DNA of 28,333 nt from a virus: positions 1 through 28,333 of IMG/VR virus record IMGVR_UViG_3300044949_000170; one strand, given 5' to 3'. The notes below the pieces were generated by a model. It saw only the letters and a program-made list of their open reading frames with translations, was not told the DNA's origin and did no database searches. Shown piece after piece: positions 1 through 5,914 of this stretch (its first letter is position 1; each line of letters begins with the position of its first letter). A program made the translations under genes and the position numbers.

Positions 1-146
1 TAGGACTTAATGCAGTTCTGCATCAATTTGCAAACGTAGGAGAAAATTGTATGATAGGAGCAAGTGCATTTGTAAAAGGAGATGCAAAACCAAATACTAA
101 ATACGCAGGAGTTCCTGCACGAGAAATCGGCTCAAACATAAGATAA
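1..146 (+). CDS. Hexapeptide-repeat acyltransferase, C-terminal end (partial)
   Basis: The reading frame is open from base 3 to the TAA at 144-146 and has lost its start at the window edge. The 47 visible residues carry left-handed beta-helix spacing (ANVGENCMIGASAFVKGDA) and end with AGVPAREIG, which closely matches the GVPAK/R tail of sugar O- or N-acyltransferases of the hexapeptide family. Such enzymes transfer acetyl or similar groups from an acyl donor onto sugars in the cytoplasm. The stop overlaps the start of the next gene (TAATG), so the two are probably translated together. With two glycosyltransferases behind it, it likely belongs to a glycan-modification cluster. The exact substrate cannot be told from this fragment. 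Confidence 0.75.
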   Translation, partial: GLNAVLHQFANVGENCMIGASAFVKGDAKPNTKYAGVPAREIGSNIR

Positions 147-733
147 TGAATGCAATAGTATACTTAAACTATAAAGATAGGAACATCAATACATTGTTTG
201 AAAATATCAAAAATGCAGGTAAGCATATTGATATAGTTACTATCATTAATGAAGAAGGTATAGCATTTGCAACTAATAAAGGCTTAAGGAATTTAAACTT
301 TGATAATATAGATTATGTAACTATTATGGGTAACGATATATTAGAACCTGATAATTGGTTGCAAATAAGAAATGATTTTTTACAAGACAAAACTATTGGT
401 ATTTGTTCTATTCCACTACATAGTACAGGTAATGACACGGCTGATTTAATTGGCAACTTTACTATAACAAAAGAAACTATAAAAAGAGTTGGTGCATTCA
501 ATCAAGAACTTGACCCATACGGAGCAATAGATTTAGATTATTGTACGAGATGCAGGGCAGCAGGTTTGCATACGAAATTTATTAAAGAATATACCGCTAA
601 TCATATTGAGCAAAATAGCATTGATGCTTATGGTTACAATAAAAATGAATTAGTACAAAAGACCTGGAGTTTGCATAGCAATAATGTATCTGCTTATACA
701 AATGGGAATAAAACATATTATATAAACTTATGA
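146..733 (+). CDS. Family 2-like (GT-A) glycosyltransferase
   Basis: This 195-aa protein is expected to transfer a sugar from a nucleotide-sugar donor. It has a GT-A fold signature. An early beta-strand (MNAIVYLNYKDR) is followed by IAFATNKGL, which resembles the NxGfaxxxNxGi loop of family 2 enzymes. DYVTIMGNDILEPDNW near residue 70 sits where the metal-binding DxD normally lies, here as GND. DPYGAIDLDYCTRCRAAG near residue 125 matches the acceptor-side E/D-D motif followed by the RxxxxG turn. It is shorter than typical family 2 enzymes, so it may be a minimal catalytic domain. The start overlaps the upstream stop by one base, and its own stop overlaps the next start by four bases (ATGA). 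The gene is visibly more AT-rich than the terminase genes, consistent with separate acquisition. Substrate unknown. Confidence 0.75.
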   Translation: MNAIVYLNYKDRNINTLFENIKNAGKHIDIVTIINEEGIAFATNKGLRNLNFDNIDYVTIMGNDILEPDNWLQIRNDFLQDKTIGICSIPLHSTGNDTADLIGNFTITKETIKRVGAFNQELDPYGAIDLDYCTRCRAAGLHTKFIKEYTANHIEQNSIDAYGYNKNELVQKTWSLHSNNVSAYTNGNKTYYINL

Positions 734-1725
734 AAATACTTTGTATAACTTCAGCCAATTCGGGTGTAGGACTGCACCGAATAATGATGCCTATTGTTTA
801 TATGGAAAAAGAGTACGCACTTATTACCGATGTATTGAATGACGAACTACTTGAACAAGGTTGGGATATTGTGTTAATGAATAGAATGCTTAACGAGATT
901 GATGCAAAGAAAATGGACACTTGGCGCACTAAGTATGGCTTTAAGTTAGTAGTAGACAATGACGATTACTGGGAACTTAGCGAAAGCCATTTGTTGTATT
1001 GGAGATACAAGTACAATAACATACCTAAATTAATTACAGATTACTTAGAGATAGCAGACCTTTGCACAACCACACACGAAAGGTTAGCAGGAGAGATAAC
1101 CCCATACAATAAGAACGTTCACATTTTACCAAACGCTTTACCCTACGGGCAAGAGCAGTTCCAGGATAACAAGACCGAAGATTACAAGGTTAGATTATTT
1201 TGGAGCGGTAGCGGAACGCACGAAAGAGATTTAGAAATTCTTAGGCAGCCGTTCAAAAGGCTACAAGGTATGAATATAAGAACTGTTATTGCAGGTTACA
1301 ATGACGGGGAGAAACCTATATGGGATAAAATGATTGATGCCTTTACTTGCGGTTTAAAGCTTAACCCTACAATTTATAACTATGCAAAGGTTACTGAATA
1401 TATGGGGGCTTACACTGATAGCGATATTTCAGTTATTCCATTGGTAGATAACAAGTTCAATGCTATGAAGTCAAATTTAAAGGTATTAGAAACGGCTTCT
1501 AAAAAGAACCCTGCCATAGTTAGCTATGTCAATCCTTATTTAGATATGCCTGTACATTACGTTAAAAGTCAAAAGGATTGGTATAAACATATTAAAGATT
1601 TAGTAAGCGACGCGGATATGAGAAAGGAAAGCGGACAAAAGCTATTTGAGTTCTGCCAAAAGAAGTATAACTTTGACGAGATAAATTTAGACCGAAAGTA
1701 TATTTATAGTAAACTATGCCAGTAA
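730..1725 (+). CDS. GT-B type glycosyltransferase (GT4/GT1-like)
   Basis: This 331-aa protein has the layout of a GT-B glycosyltransferase, two Rossmann-like halves. The N-terminal half starts MKILCITSANSGVGLHR and contains DNDDYWEL near residue 77, a segment I associate with phage and bacterial family 4-like enzymes. It is followed by ADLCTTTHERLAGEI and HILPNALP, the usual link into the donor-binding half. The second half has VRLFWSGSGTHERDLE, DISVIPLVDNKFN and SNLKVLETASKKNPAIVS, the region that normally contacts the nucleotide sugar. It overlaps the preceding gene by four bases and the following gene by ten. Together with the acyltransferase and GT-A enzyme it suggests decoration of a virion or host-surface glycan. 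That target is inference only. Confidence 0.75.
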   Translation: MKILCITSANSGVGLHRIMMPIVYMEKEYALITDVLNDELLEQGWDIVLMNRMLNEIDAKKMDTWRTKYGFKLVVDNDDYWELSESHLLYWRYKYNNIPKLITDYLEIADLCTTTHERLAGEITPYNKNVHILPNALPYGQEQFQDNKTEDYKVRLFWSGSGTHERDLEILRQPFKRLQGMNIRTVIAGYNDGEKPIWDKMIDAFTCGLKLNPTIYNYAKVTEYMGAYTDSDISVIPLVDNKFNAMKSNLKVLETASKKNPAIVSYVNPYLDMPVHYVKSQKDWYKHIKDLVSDADMRKESGQKLFEFCQKKYNFDEINLDRKYIYSKLCQ

Positions 1726-2138
1726 CACAATGCAGTTCAGGAAAATGGAAAATAGGACAAGGTGGGTGCGTGTATGAAACAAAAGAGAAGGCAATGCAAG
1801 TTTGGAAAGCTATCCTTGCAGGTGGAAAGTTTGCCGAAAGCTATACCGACTATCCCGAAAGTGCAACTAATAACGCAAAGAGGGCAATAGAATGGGCAGA
1901 TAAAAATGGTTGGGGTTCTTGCGGAGAAGCGACTGGCAAAGCAAGAGCAAGGCAGTTAGCAAATCGTGAGCCGATTAGTAGAGATACGATTGCCCGTATG
2001 GCTTCCTTTAAAAGACACCAACAACATAAAGACGTTCCTTATAGTGAAGGTTGTGGCGGTTTGATGTGGGATGCTTGGGGCGGTACAAGTGGAGTTGAAT
2101 GGGCAATTAATAAACTAAAAGAAATAGATGGAAAATAA
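1716..2138 (+). CDS. Conserved phage protein with two small modules, function unknown
   Basis: This 140-aa protein has two visible parts. Residues 1-38 form a Gly/Cys-rich unit (GKWKIGQGGCVYETKEKA, then a short helix). Residues 43-140 form a second unit with GWGSCGEATGKARARQLA, ISRDTIARMASFKRHQQHK and EGCGGLMWDAWGG. From memory, both units recur in structural or head-maturation proteins of Bacteroidetes phages, sometimes fused to proteases. I cannot name a Pfam family. It contains four cysteines, each flanked by Gly, Ser or Val, but no clear catalytic motif. The start overlaps the upstream glycosyltransferase by 10 bases in another frame. It is followed by a 55-base AT-rich gap before the HNH gene. 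It is probably virion- or packaging-associated from its position. Confidence 0.6.
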   Translation: MPVTQCSSGKWKIGQGGCVYETKEKAMQVWKAILAGGKFAESYTDYPESATNNAKRAIEWADKNGWGSCGEATGKARARQLANREPISRDTIARMASFKRHQQHKDVPYSEGCGGLMWDAWGGTSGVEWAINKLKEIDGK

Positions 2139-2147
2139 TTTGCATAC

Positions 2148-2183
2148 TTAAATTTTTTAATTATTAATCAACGGAAAATTTAA
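2148..2183. repeat. AT-only 9-bp inverted repeat in intergenic gap
   Basis: TTAAATTTT (2148-2156) and AAAATTTAA (2175-2183) are perfect reverse complements separated by 18 bases, in the gap between the two-module gene and the HNH gene. It could be an operator or a weak hairpin. In sequence this AT-rich, chance is a serious alternative. Confidence 0.3.
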
Positions 2184-2193
2184 TGGGGAAAGT

Positions 2194-2475
2194 ATGCAGA
2201 AACACACACAAATTTATTTGCAGGGAATGGGGTATAAAAAAACGGACTTCATTCCTTGCGAAGTGTGTGGCTCACAAGCGGTAGATATAGCACACATAGT
2301 TGCAAGGTCTAAGTTTGGTAGCAAAAGAAAAGAGGAGCAAGACCATATTACCAATTTATGCGCAATGTGTCGAAACTGTCATTACGATTATGACTTTAAG
2401 AATAGGTGGAGTAAGGAAGAGATAATGGAAATACACTTAAAAAATATACCAAATGGAAATCTGGAAAGATATTAA
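2194..2475 (+). CDS. HNH endonuclease
   Basis: A 93-aa protein with the treble-clef HNH nuclease layout. There is a first zinc knuckle CEVC near residue 22, then DIAHIVARSKFG carrying the catalytic His region, the Asn-containing DHITNLCAMCRNCHYDYD and a second CxxC. It is predicted to cut DNA using a metal ion. Small HNH proteins beside terminase genes are common in cos-type phages, and in HK97 the HNH protein gp74 helps the large terminase during packaging. The position 1.2 kb upstream of terS fits that role, but a selfish homing role is also possible. The ATG at 2194 gives the full fold. An ATG at 2183 is in another frame. The 3' end overlaps the next gene by 23 bases in another frame. Confidence 0.8.
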   Translation: MQKHTQIYLQGMGYKKTDFIPCEVCGSQAVDIAHIVARSKFGSKRKEEQDHITNLCAMCRNCHYDYDFKNRWSKEEIMEIHLKNIPNGNLERY

Positions 2476-2947
2476 AGGTTATGAAGGAGTATACCAAGTA
2501 AGCAATTTAGGTAATGTAAAGTCATTGCCAAGAGAAGTTAAAATTGGTAATAATAAAAGAGTAATAGCTGAAAAGCTTTTAACACCAATAAAAACTACAA
2601 ATGGATATTATTGTGTAAATTTTACTCATAATAATAGAAAACAATATTTAGTTCATAGATTGGTGGCTGAAGCATTTTATGGCACAAATATTGACCTGGT
2701 TGTTAATCATAAGGATTTTAATAAACAAAACAATAGATTGGATAATTTAGAGTTTTGTAGTCAAAAAGAAAATATATATCATTCTTGTATTGGCGGTAGA
2801 AATGGTAGGCTGATATTAAATACTCAAACGCATATTTATTATTATACTATAAAAGAAGCAGCCGAAACAATTAATAAGAACGAAGATTATTTACATAAAA
2901 GATTAGCAAACGAATTAAAGAACAATACTAATTTTATATACGCATGA
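2453..2947 (+). CDS. NUMOD4/HNH homing endonuclease
   Basis: A 164-aa free-standing homing endonuclease. Residues 1-25 (WKDIKGYEGVYQVSNLGNVK) match the NUMOD4 module that binds DNA next to HNH domains. Residues 68-112 form an HNH_3-type nuclease core (VHRLVAEAF, then VVNHKDFNKQNNRLDNLEF). Residues 120-160 resemble a NUMOD1/helix-turn-helix tail (IYYYTIKEAAETINKNEDYL, ending NTNFIYA). Such enzymes cut a related genome lacking the gene and spread by repair. The gene is strikingly AT-rich, with many AAT, AAA and TTA codons compared with the neighbouring terminase genes, which fits independent transfer. It begins inside the end of the HNH gene and its stop overlaps the next ATG, so it sits with no flanking spacer. 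Function confident, target site unknown. Confidence 0.88.
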   Translation: MEIWKDIKGYEGVYQVSNLGNVKSLPREVKIGNNKRVIAEKLLTPIKTTNGYYCVNFTHNNRKQYLVHRLVAEAFYGTNIDLVVNHKDFNKQNNRLDNLEFCSQKENIYHSCIGGRNGRLILNTQTHIYYYTIKEAAETINKNEDYLHKRLANELKNNTNFIYA

Positions 2948-3069
2948 TGGCAAAGATTAAAGAGAATAATAACAAAGTTAGCTTTGGCAAACGCAAAAGA
3001 GGGTCTGCAAAGAAGTCCTTTAATAAGCACACGCCAAGAGAAAAAGCTTATAGAGGTCAAGGCAGATGA
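2944..3069 (+). CDS. Small basic protein, 41 aa
   Basis: A short ORF from ATG 2944 (or ATG 2947) to TGA 3067-3069. It overlaps the upstream stop (ATGA) and the downstream start by four bases each, the same chaining seen across the operon. The product is rich in Lys and Arg, with KVSFGKRKRGSAKKSFNKH followed by RGQGR at the C-terminus, and has no hydrophobic segment. A protein like this could bind nucleic acid or neutralise charge in the particle, but I see no recognised domain. The Gly/Arg-ended tail looks deliberate and not like a random reading frame, and the tight overlaps support translation. Confidence 0.65.
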   Translation: MMAKIKENNNKVSFGKRKRGSAKKSFNKHTPREKAYRGQGR

Positions 3070-3287
3070 GAAAACTAAATGCTATATGGCTACTCCTTAC
3101 GCATAAAGCTTACTTCCTTGCGGTATGTAAGACGGGTAAAAACGGAGATGATATGACCACGATAGGACACTACACCTATGCAATGGCAGAAACCCTAATT
3201 AACAAACATATAGCAGACGTAGATACATACCTCGACCAAGAAGATGCAATAGACGAAGCAAACGACATAATTAACGGCATACTATGA
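3066..3287 (+). CDS. Hypothetical protein, 73 aa
   Basis: This 73-aa ORF starts inside the upstream stop and its own stop overlaps the next ATG, so it is part of the chained packaging operon. The first 20 residues are moderately hydrophobic (AIWLLLTHKAYFLAVCK), possibly a short amphipathic or membrane-touching helix. The C-terminal half is acidic and helical (DVDTYLDQEDAIDEANDII). I recognise no family. An internal ATG near residue 30 could give a shorter acidic product without the hydrophobic start. The placement between a basic protein and a packaging-region protein suggests a late structural or packaging accessory, which is only inference. Confidence 0.6.
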   Translation: MRKLNAIWLLLTHKAYFLAVCKTGKNGDDMTTIGHYTYAMAETLINKHIADVDTYLDQEDAIDEANDIINGIL

Positions 3288-3637
3288 TTTTATTAAGTTC
3301 ACAAATTGAAAGCATTGCCTCACGCAAAGACAAGACAATCAAGCTAACTTTAGCAACCCAGGAACTAAGTCCTAAAGATGCTGCGGATATATTCCAACTT
3401 AACCAACAGTTCTGCTACTTGGCAATTAAAGAAGAGCCGTTTAGTAAAGAAGAGCAAGACATAATAGAAAACCTAAAGGCTGACCCCGACACGTTTAAAA
3501 CACCAAGTCAAAGATTAAGGGGCATCTTATACAAGACATACGAACAAGACAACGAAGGATACAAAGATTTTAACACATATTACCTTTCTGTAATGGATAG
3601 GATATGCCAACACTATAAAAACAAAATAGATGGGTAG
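3284..3637 (+). CDS. Conserved phage packaging-region protein, function unknown
   Basis: A 117-aa, mostly helical soluble protein. Its phrases TLATQELSPKDAADIF, EEPFSKEEQDIIENLKAD, TPSQRLRGILY and YYLSVMDRICQHYKNK strike me as a conserved pattern in proteins encoded just upstream of the small terminase in Bacteroidetes phages and prophages, but I know of no assigned biochemical role. There are no transmembrane segments or metal motifs. It overlaps the upstream gene by four bases and terS by eight, so it is almost certainly made with the terminase. A DNA-binding or terminase-accessory role is a guess from position. Confidence 0.6.
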   Translation: MILLSSQIESIASRKDKTIKLTLATQELSPKDAADIFQLNQQFCYLAIKEEPFSKEEQDIIENLKADPDTFKTPSQRLRGILYKTYEQDNEGYKDFNTYYLSVMDRICQHYKNKIDG

Positions 3638-4040
3638 GTTTAAACTTATAGAGACACCAGAACTAATGCTTCAATACTTTAACGAGTATGCAGAATACTG
3701 CAAAAGCAATCCTATTAAAGTACACGATTTTGTAGGCAAAGACGGAGACGAAGTTTACAGATTAAGGGAGAGACCTTTAACAATAGAAGGCTTTGAAAAC
3801 TTTTGTGCAGACAAAGGAATTATAGGAGATTTAAGCCACTATTTTGCTAATACAAATAATGCTTACGCAGATTTTTTAACCATCTGTTCGCATATTAGGA
3901 GAAAAATAAGGCAAGACCAAATAGAAGGGGGTATGGCAGGGGTTTACAATCCAAGCATAACTCAGCGTTTAAATAGCTTAGTTGAGAAGTCCGAGAACAA
4001 GCACGAAGTAAGTGAGATTAAAATAACTTACGATAAGTAA
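3630..4040 (+). CDS. terS: Terminase small subunit (GP3-package-like)
   Basis: A 136-aa protein expected to recognise the phage packaging site and load DNA onto the large terminase. It has the pattern of the P22 gp3-like DNA-packaging family: a YAEYCKSNPIKVHDFVGKDG start, RPLTIEGFENFCADKGI, a central YFANTNNAYADFLTICSHIR helix, and the conserved segment IRQDQIEGGMAGVYNPSITQ followed by RLNSL near residues 92-116. The C-terminus (SEIKITYDK) is typical of an oligomer tail that touches the large subunit. The stop codon overlaps the terL start by one base (TAATG), the normal terS-terL coupling. The start at 3630 overlaps the upstream gene by eight bases. The call rests on the motif plus adjacency to an unmistakable terL. 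Confidence 0.82.
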   Translation: MGRFKLIETPELMLQYFNEYAEYCKSNPIKVHDFVGKDGDEVYRLRERPLTIEGFENFCADKGIIGDLSHYFANTNNAYADFLTICSHIRRKIRQDQIEGGMAGVYNPSITQRLNSLVEKSENKHEVSEIKITYDK

Positions 4041-5206
4041 TGCAAACAATAGGTCTAAGCTTACATAAACCACACCCTGCACAAAAGCAAGTAATCGACT
4101 GCGAAAGTAGATTTATTGTAATGATGGCAGGGAGAAGATTTGGCAAGTCCTTGATTAGCCAAACGATAAGCATAGATACCGCAGTTAATAAAAAGCGTGT
4201 AGCTTATATTACACCTACTTACCAATTAGGAAAGATATTTTTTAAAGAGATAGTAGACCTATTGCCATTAGAAATATACTCTAAGAACGAAAGCGACCTT
4301 GTTATTACATTCATAACGGGTGGAAGCATACGTTTCTTTACTGGCGAAAGGTTAGACAATCTTCGTGGTTTAAAGTTTCACTTAGCCGTAATAGACGAGG
4401 CTTCATTTATACCTAACCTTGAAGATGGGTGGCTAAACTCGATAAGACCTACCTTAACGGACTACAAGGGTAAGGCTATATTCTTAAGCACCCCTAAAGG
4501 TAAAAACTACTTCTTTAGTTTGTTTAGCAAAGCCGAACCAGATTGGCAAAGCTTTAAGTTTACTACATACGATAACCCTTACATAGACCCACAAGAGATA
4601 GACGATGCCCGAAGGCAATTACCCGAGGTTGTATTCGAGCAAGAGTATATGGCAAACCCGGCTGAGAACGCAGCAAACCCCTTCGGCAGCCAACACATAC
4701 GCAAGTGCTTACACCCAGTAACAACAATGCCGATTGTAGCTTATGGAATTGACCTTGCCAAGTCGGTCGATTGGACTGTAATAGTAGGGTTAGACGAAGA
4801 TGGAAACGTGGCTTATTTTGACCGCTTCCAAATGGATTGGCATAATACCAAGCAAACTATCCTTAGGCTGCCTAAATGCCCTATCCTTGTCGATAGTACG
4901 GGGGTTGGCGACCCTATCCTTGAGGACTTACAACGTGAAGGGGTAATGATACAAGGCTTAAAGTTTACAAGTTCAAGTAAGCAGCAACTAATGGAAGGTT
5001 TACAAGCTGCCATACATCAAGGTAAGATAGGCTACCCTGAAGGGATAATAAGCCAGGAACTTGAAGTATTTGAATATATGTACACGGCAACGGGGGTAAA
5101 GTACTCAGCACCTTCAGGCTTTCACGATGATGCCGTAATGGCTTTGGCTTTGGCTTGGCAGAACTTCAGCCTTAAACGTGGCACTGGCAGGTATGCCTTC
5201 CTTTAA
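4040..5206 (+). CDS. terL: Terminase large subunit (packaging ATPase and nuclease)
   Basis: A 388-aa DNA-packaging motor. The N-terminal ATPase has Walker A GRRFGKS at residues 31-37, Walker B LAVIDEAS with D119 and E120, and the coupling motif LSTPKGKNYFF. The C-terminal RNase H-like nuclease shows the expected acidic residues: D238 in YGIDLAKS, D285 in LVDSTG and D363/D364 in FHDDAVMALALAW. It drives DNA into the prohead through the portal and cuts concatemers. At 388 aa it is on the short side for the family but has both domains complete. terS lies directly upstream. The portal, normally next, is about 11 kb away here. No gene follows closely: a 130-base regulatory gap begins at the stop. 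Confidence 0.96.
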   Translation: MQTIGLSLHKPHPAQKQVIDCESRFIVMMAGRRFGKSLISQTISIDTAVNKKRVAYITPTYQLGKIFFKEIVDLLPLEIYSKNESDLVITFITGGSIRFFTGERLDNLRGLKFHLAVIDEASFIPNLEDGWLNSIRPTLTDYKGKAIFLSTPKGKNYFFSLFSKAEPDWQSFKFTTYDNPYIDPQEIDDARRQLPEVVFEQEYMANPAENAANPFGSQHIRKCLHPVTTMPIVAYGIDLAKSVDWTVIVGLDEDGNVAYFDRFQMDWHNTKQTILRLPKCPILVDSTGVGDPILEDLQREGVMIQGLKFTSSSKQQLMEGLQAAIHQGKIGYPEGIISQELEVFEYMYTATGVKYSAPSGFHDDAVMALALAWQNFSLKRGTGRYAFL

Positions 5207-5235
5207 CCGCTTATCCTTAATATTTACCGCTCATC
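5207..5235 (+). repeat. Near-identical 9-mers spaced 20 bp after terL
   Basis: CCGCTTATC (5207-5215) and CCGCTCATC (5227-5235) differ at one base and start exactly 20 bp apart, about two helical turns, with TTAATATTTA between them. They lie between the terL stop and the promoter at 5277. Tandem sites on one face of the helix can bind a regulator, but two copies are weak evidence. Confidence 0.3.
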
Positions 5236-5245
5236 ACAATTTTTA

Positions 5246-5265
5246 AAAAAAGTTTATACTTTTTT
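5246..5265 (+). terminator. Weak AT-rich hairpin, possible terminator after terL
   Basis: AAAAAAGT (5246-5253), a TTAT loop and ACTTTTTT (5258-5265) form a perfect 8-bp hairpin ending in a T run. With only two G-C pairs it would be weak. Its place after terL and before a new promoter fits the end of the packaging transcript, possibly working in both directions. Confidence 0.4.
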
Positions 5266-5276
5266 AGACAATTTGA

Positions 5277-5305
5277 TTGTTGAATGTGAATAGTTTGTAT
5301 ATTTG
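5277..5305 (+). promoter_or_regulatory. Bacteroidetes-type promoter (TTG-N18-TATATTTG)
   Basis: The box TATATTTG at 5298-5305 is an exact match to the Bacteroidetes -7 consensus TAnnTTTG. TTG at 5277-5279 lies 18 bases upstream, and a second candidate TTTG is at 5272-5275 (spacer 22). Transcription would begin about 5-8 bases after the box, leaving a leader of roughly 25 bases before the ATG at 5337. It is the best promoter match in the window. Confidence 0.72.
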
Positions 5306-5336
5306 ATATATCAATTAACCACAAACACAAAACACA

Positions 5337-5561
5337 ATGAAAACTCAAGTAACAAAAACATTTTATGACGGACAAAAGTTTACAGAATTAGGTTCTTACT
5401 TATCTTTAGAATTAGCACATAGTGGGCATAGTCACTATAAGTTTCAACAAACATTTGAGGATATTGATAATATGGATAGGTCAATTCCTTACATTCATTT
5501 AATGGAATTTAGGAATAATGAACATTATAACGATTTGTATTTTACTTGGAAAAATATATAA
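5337..5561 (+). CDS. Hypothetical protein, 74 aa
   Basis: A 74-aa soluble protein starting KTQVTKTFYDGQKFTELGSY, rich in aromatic residues and histidine (HSGHSHYKF) and acidic stretches (FEDIDNMDRS). I recognise no family, membrane segment or signal peptide. It has its own promoter 30 bases upstream and is followed within five bases by a structured RNA and a terminator, so it looks like an independently transcribed unit between the packaging and morphogenesis operons. That is the usual form of a phage accessory (moron-like) gene. The gene is AT-rich relative to terL. The start is the first ATG after an A-rich leader (ACAAACACAAAACACA), a context typical of Bacteroidetes starts. Confidence 0.6.
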   Translation: MKTQVTKTFYDGQKFTELGSYLSLELAHSGHSHYKFQQTFEDIDNMDRSIPYIHLMEFRNNEHYNDLYFTWKNI

Positions 5562-5565
5562 TTAA

Positions 5566-5690
5566 CCCCCAATAAGTCAGGGGTGCGACTGACCAACGCA
5601 CATATTTAACATAGTGATGTAGCATAGGTAAAGGCACTAAAATATGAACCAATGCCGTAGATGGGGAGCGCCTTACCCATATTTTTTTTA
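5566..5690 (+). ncRNA. Structured RNA candidate with terminator
   Basis: No gene of any length fits here, but complementary segments follow one another closely. CCCC (5567-5570) can pair with GGGG (5580-5583). GTGCG (5583-5587) pairs with CGCAC (5597-5601). CATATTT (5601-5607) pairs with AAATATG (5640-5646), enclosing TAGTG (5612-5616) with CACTA (5635-5639), leaving an AACA bulge and an 18-base loop. That loop contains GGTAAAGG (5627-5634), complementary, with one bulged A, to CCTTACC (5671-5677) inside the terminator hairpin. Forming that pair would use two bases of the terminator stem, as in an attenuator or riboswitch. It could be the 3' UTR of the 74-aa gene, a free small RNA, or a leader for the tiny genes from 5706. 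I cannot match it to a known RNA family. Confidence 0.5.
5661..5690 (+). terminator. Intrinsic terminator ending the structured RNA
   Basis: ATGGG (5661-5665) and CCCAT (5676-5680) form a 5-bp stem around a 10-base loop, followed by A and eight T (5682-5689). The short stem is offset by the strong T tract. Part of the loop and stem is complementary to an upstream loop, so termination could be conditional. Confidence 0.6.
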
Positions 5691-5705
5691 ACTAAACTAA
5701 ACACA

Positions 5706-5792
5706 ATGAAAAAAGAAACCGCACAATTATTAGCCGTATTAGTAGCAGCTTGTTACCTTATTGGGCAATTACAAGACATCTACTCAAAATGA
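5706..5792 (+). CDS. Micro-membrane protein, 28 aa
   Basis: A 28-codon ORF that begins with MKKETAQLLAVLVAACYLIG, a positively charged start followed by a hydrophobic run of about 16 residues, then a short polar end (QDIYSK). This is the shape of a single-pass membrane peptide. The ATG follows an A-rich leader (AACTAAACTAAACACA) very like the one before the 74-aa gene at 5337, which supports real translation initiation. The stop overlaps the next ATG (ATGA). No function can be assigned. Peptides of this size in phages include holin-like and inhibitor peptides. Confidence 0.5.
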   Translation: MKKETAQLLAVLVAACYLIGQLQDIYSK

Positions 5793-5914
5793 TTTACACT
5801 ATTTGCCTTATGCTAATTGCAACAGGTTTTGTAATGGCAGCTTTATTTGACTACACAATTAAAAACTATGACCCAAAGCACAAAAGAATACATAGACAAA
5901 TATTACGCAAGTGA
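5789..5914 (+). CDS. Micro-membrane protein, 41 aa
   Basis: A 41-codon ORF whose ATG overlaps the preceding stop. Residues 1-20 (IYTICLMLIATGFVMAALF) form one hydrophobic helix, followed by a strongly basic tail (YDPKHKRIHRQILRK) that would sit in the cytoplasm. It is read in a different frame from the following gene and overlaps it by 47 bases, which lowers confidence. The coupling to the 28-aa ORF and the clean membrane-peptide composition argue for it. Function unknown. Confidence 0.42.
   Translation: MIYTICLMLIATGFVMAALFDYTIKNYDPKHKRIHRQILRK

Noticed and set aside
5566-5690. tRNA or tmRNA in the structured region
   Set aside because: No acceptor stem, anticodon arm or T-loop (GGTTCAAATCC-like) can be formed, and no tag peptide frame is present.
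5847-5867. Upstream TTG extension of the 70-aa gene
   Set aside because: A TTG start inside the preceding small ORF is less likely than the ATG at 5868, which has an A-rich context.
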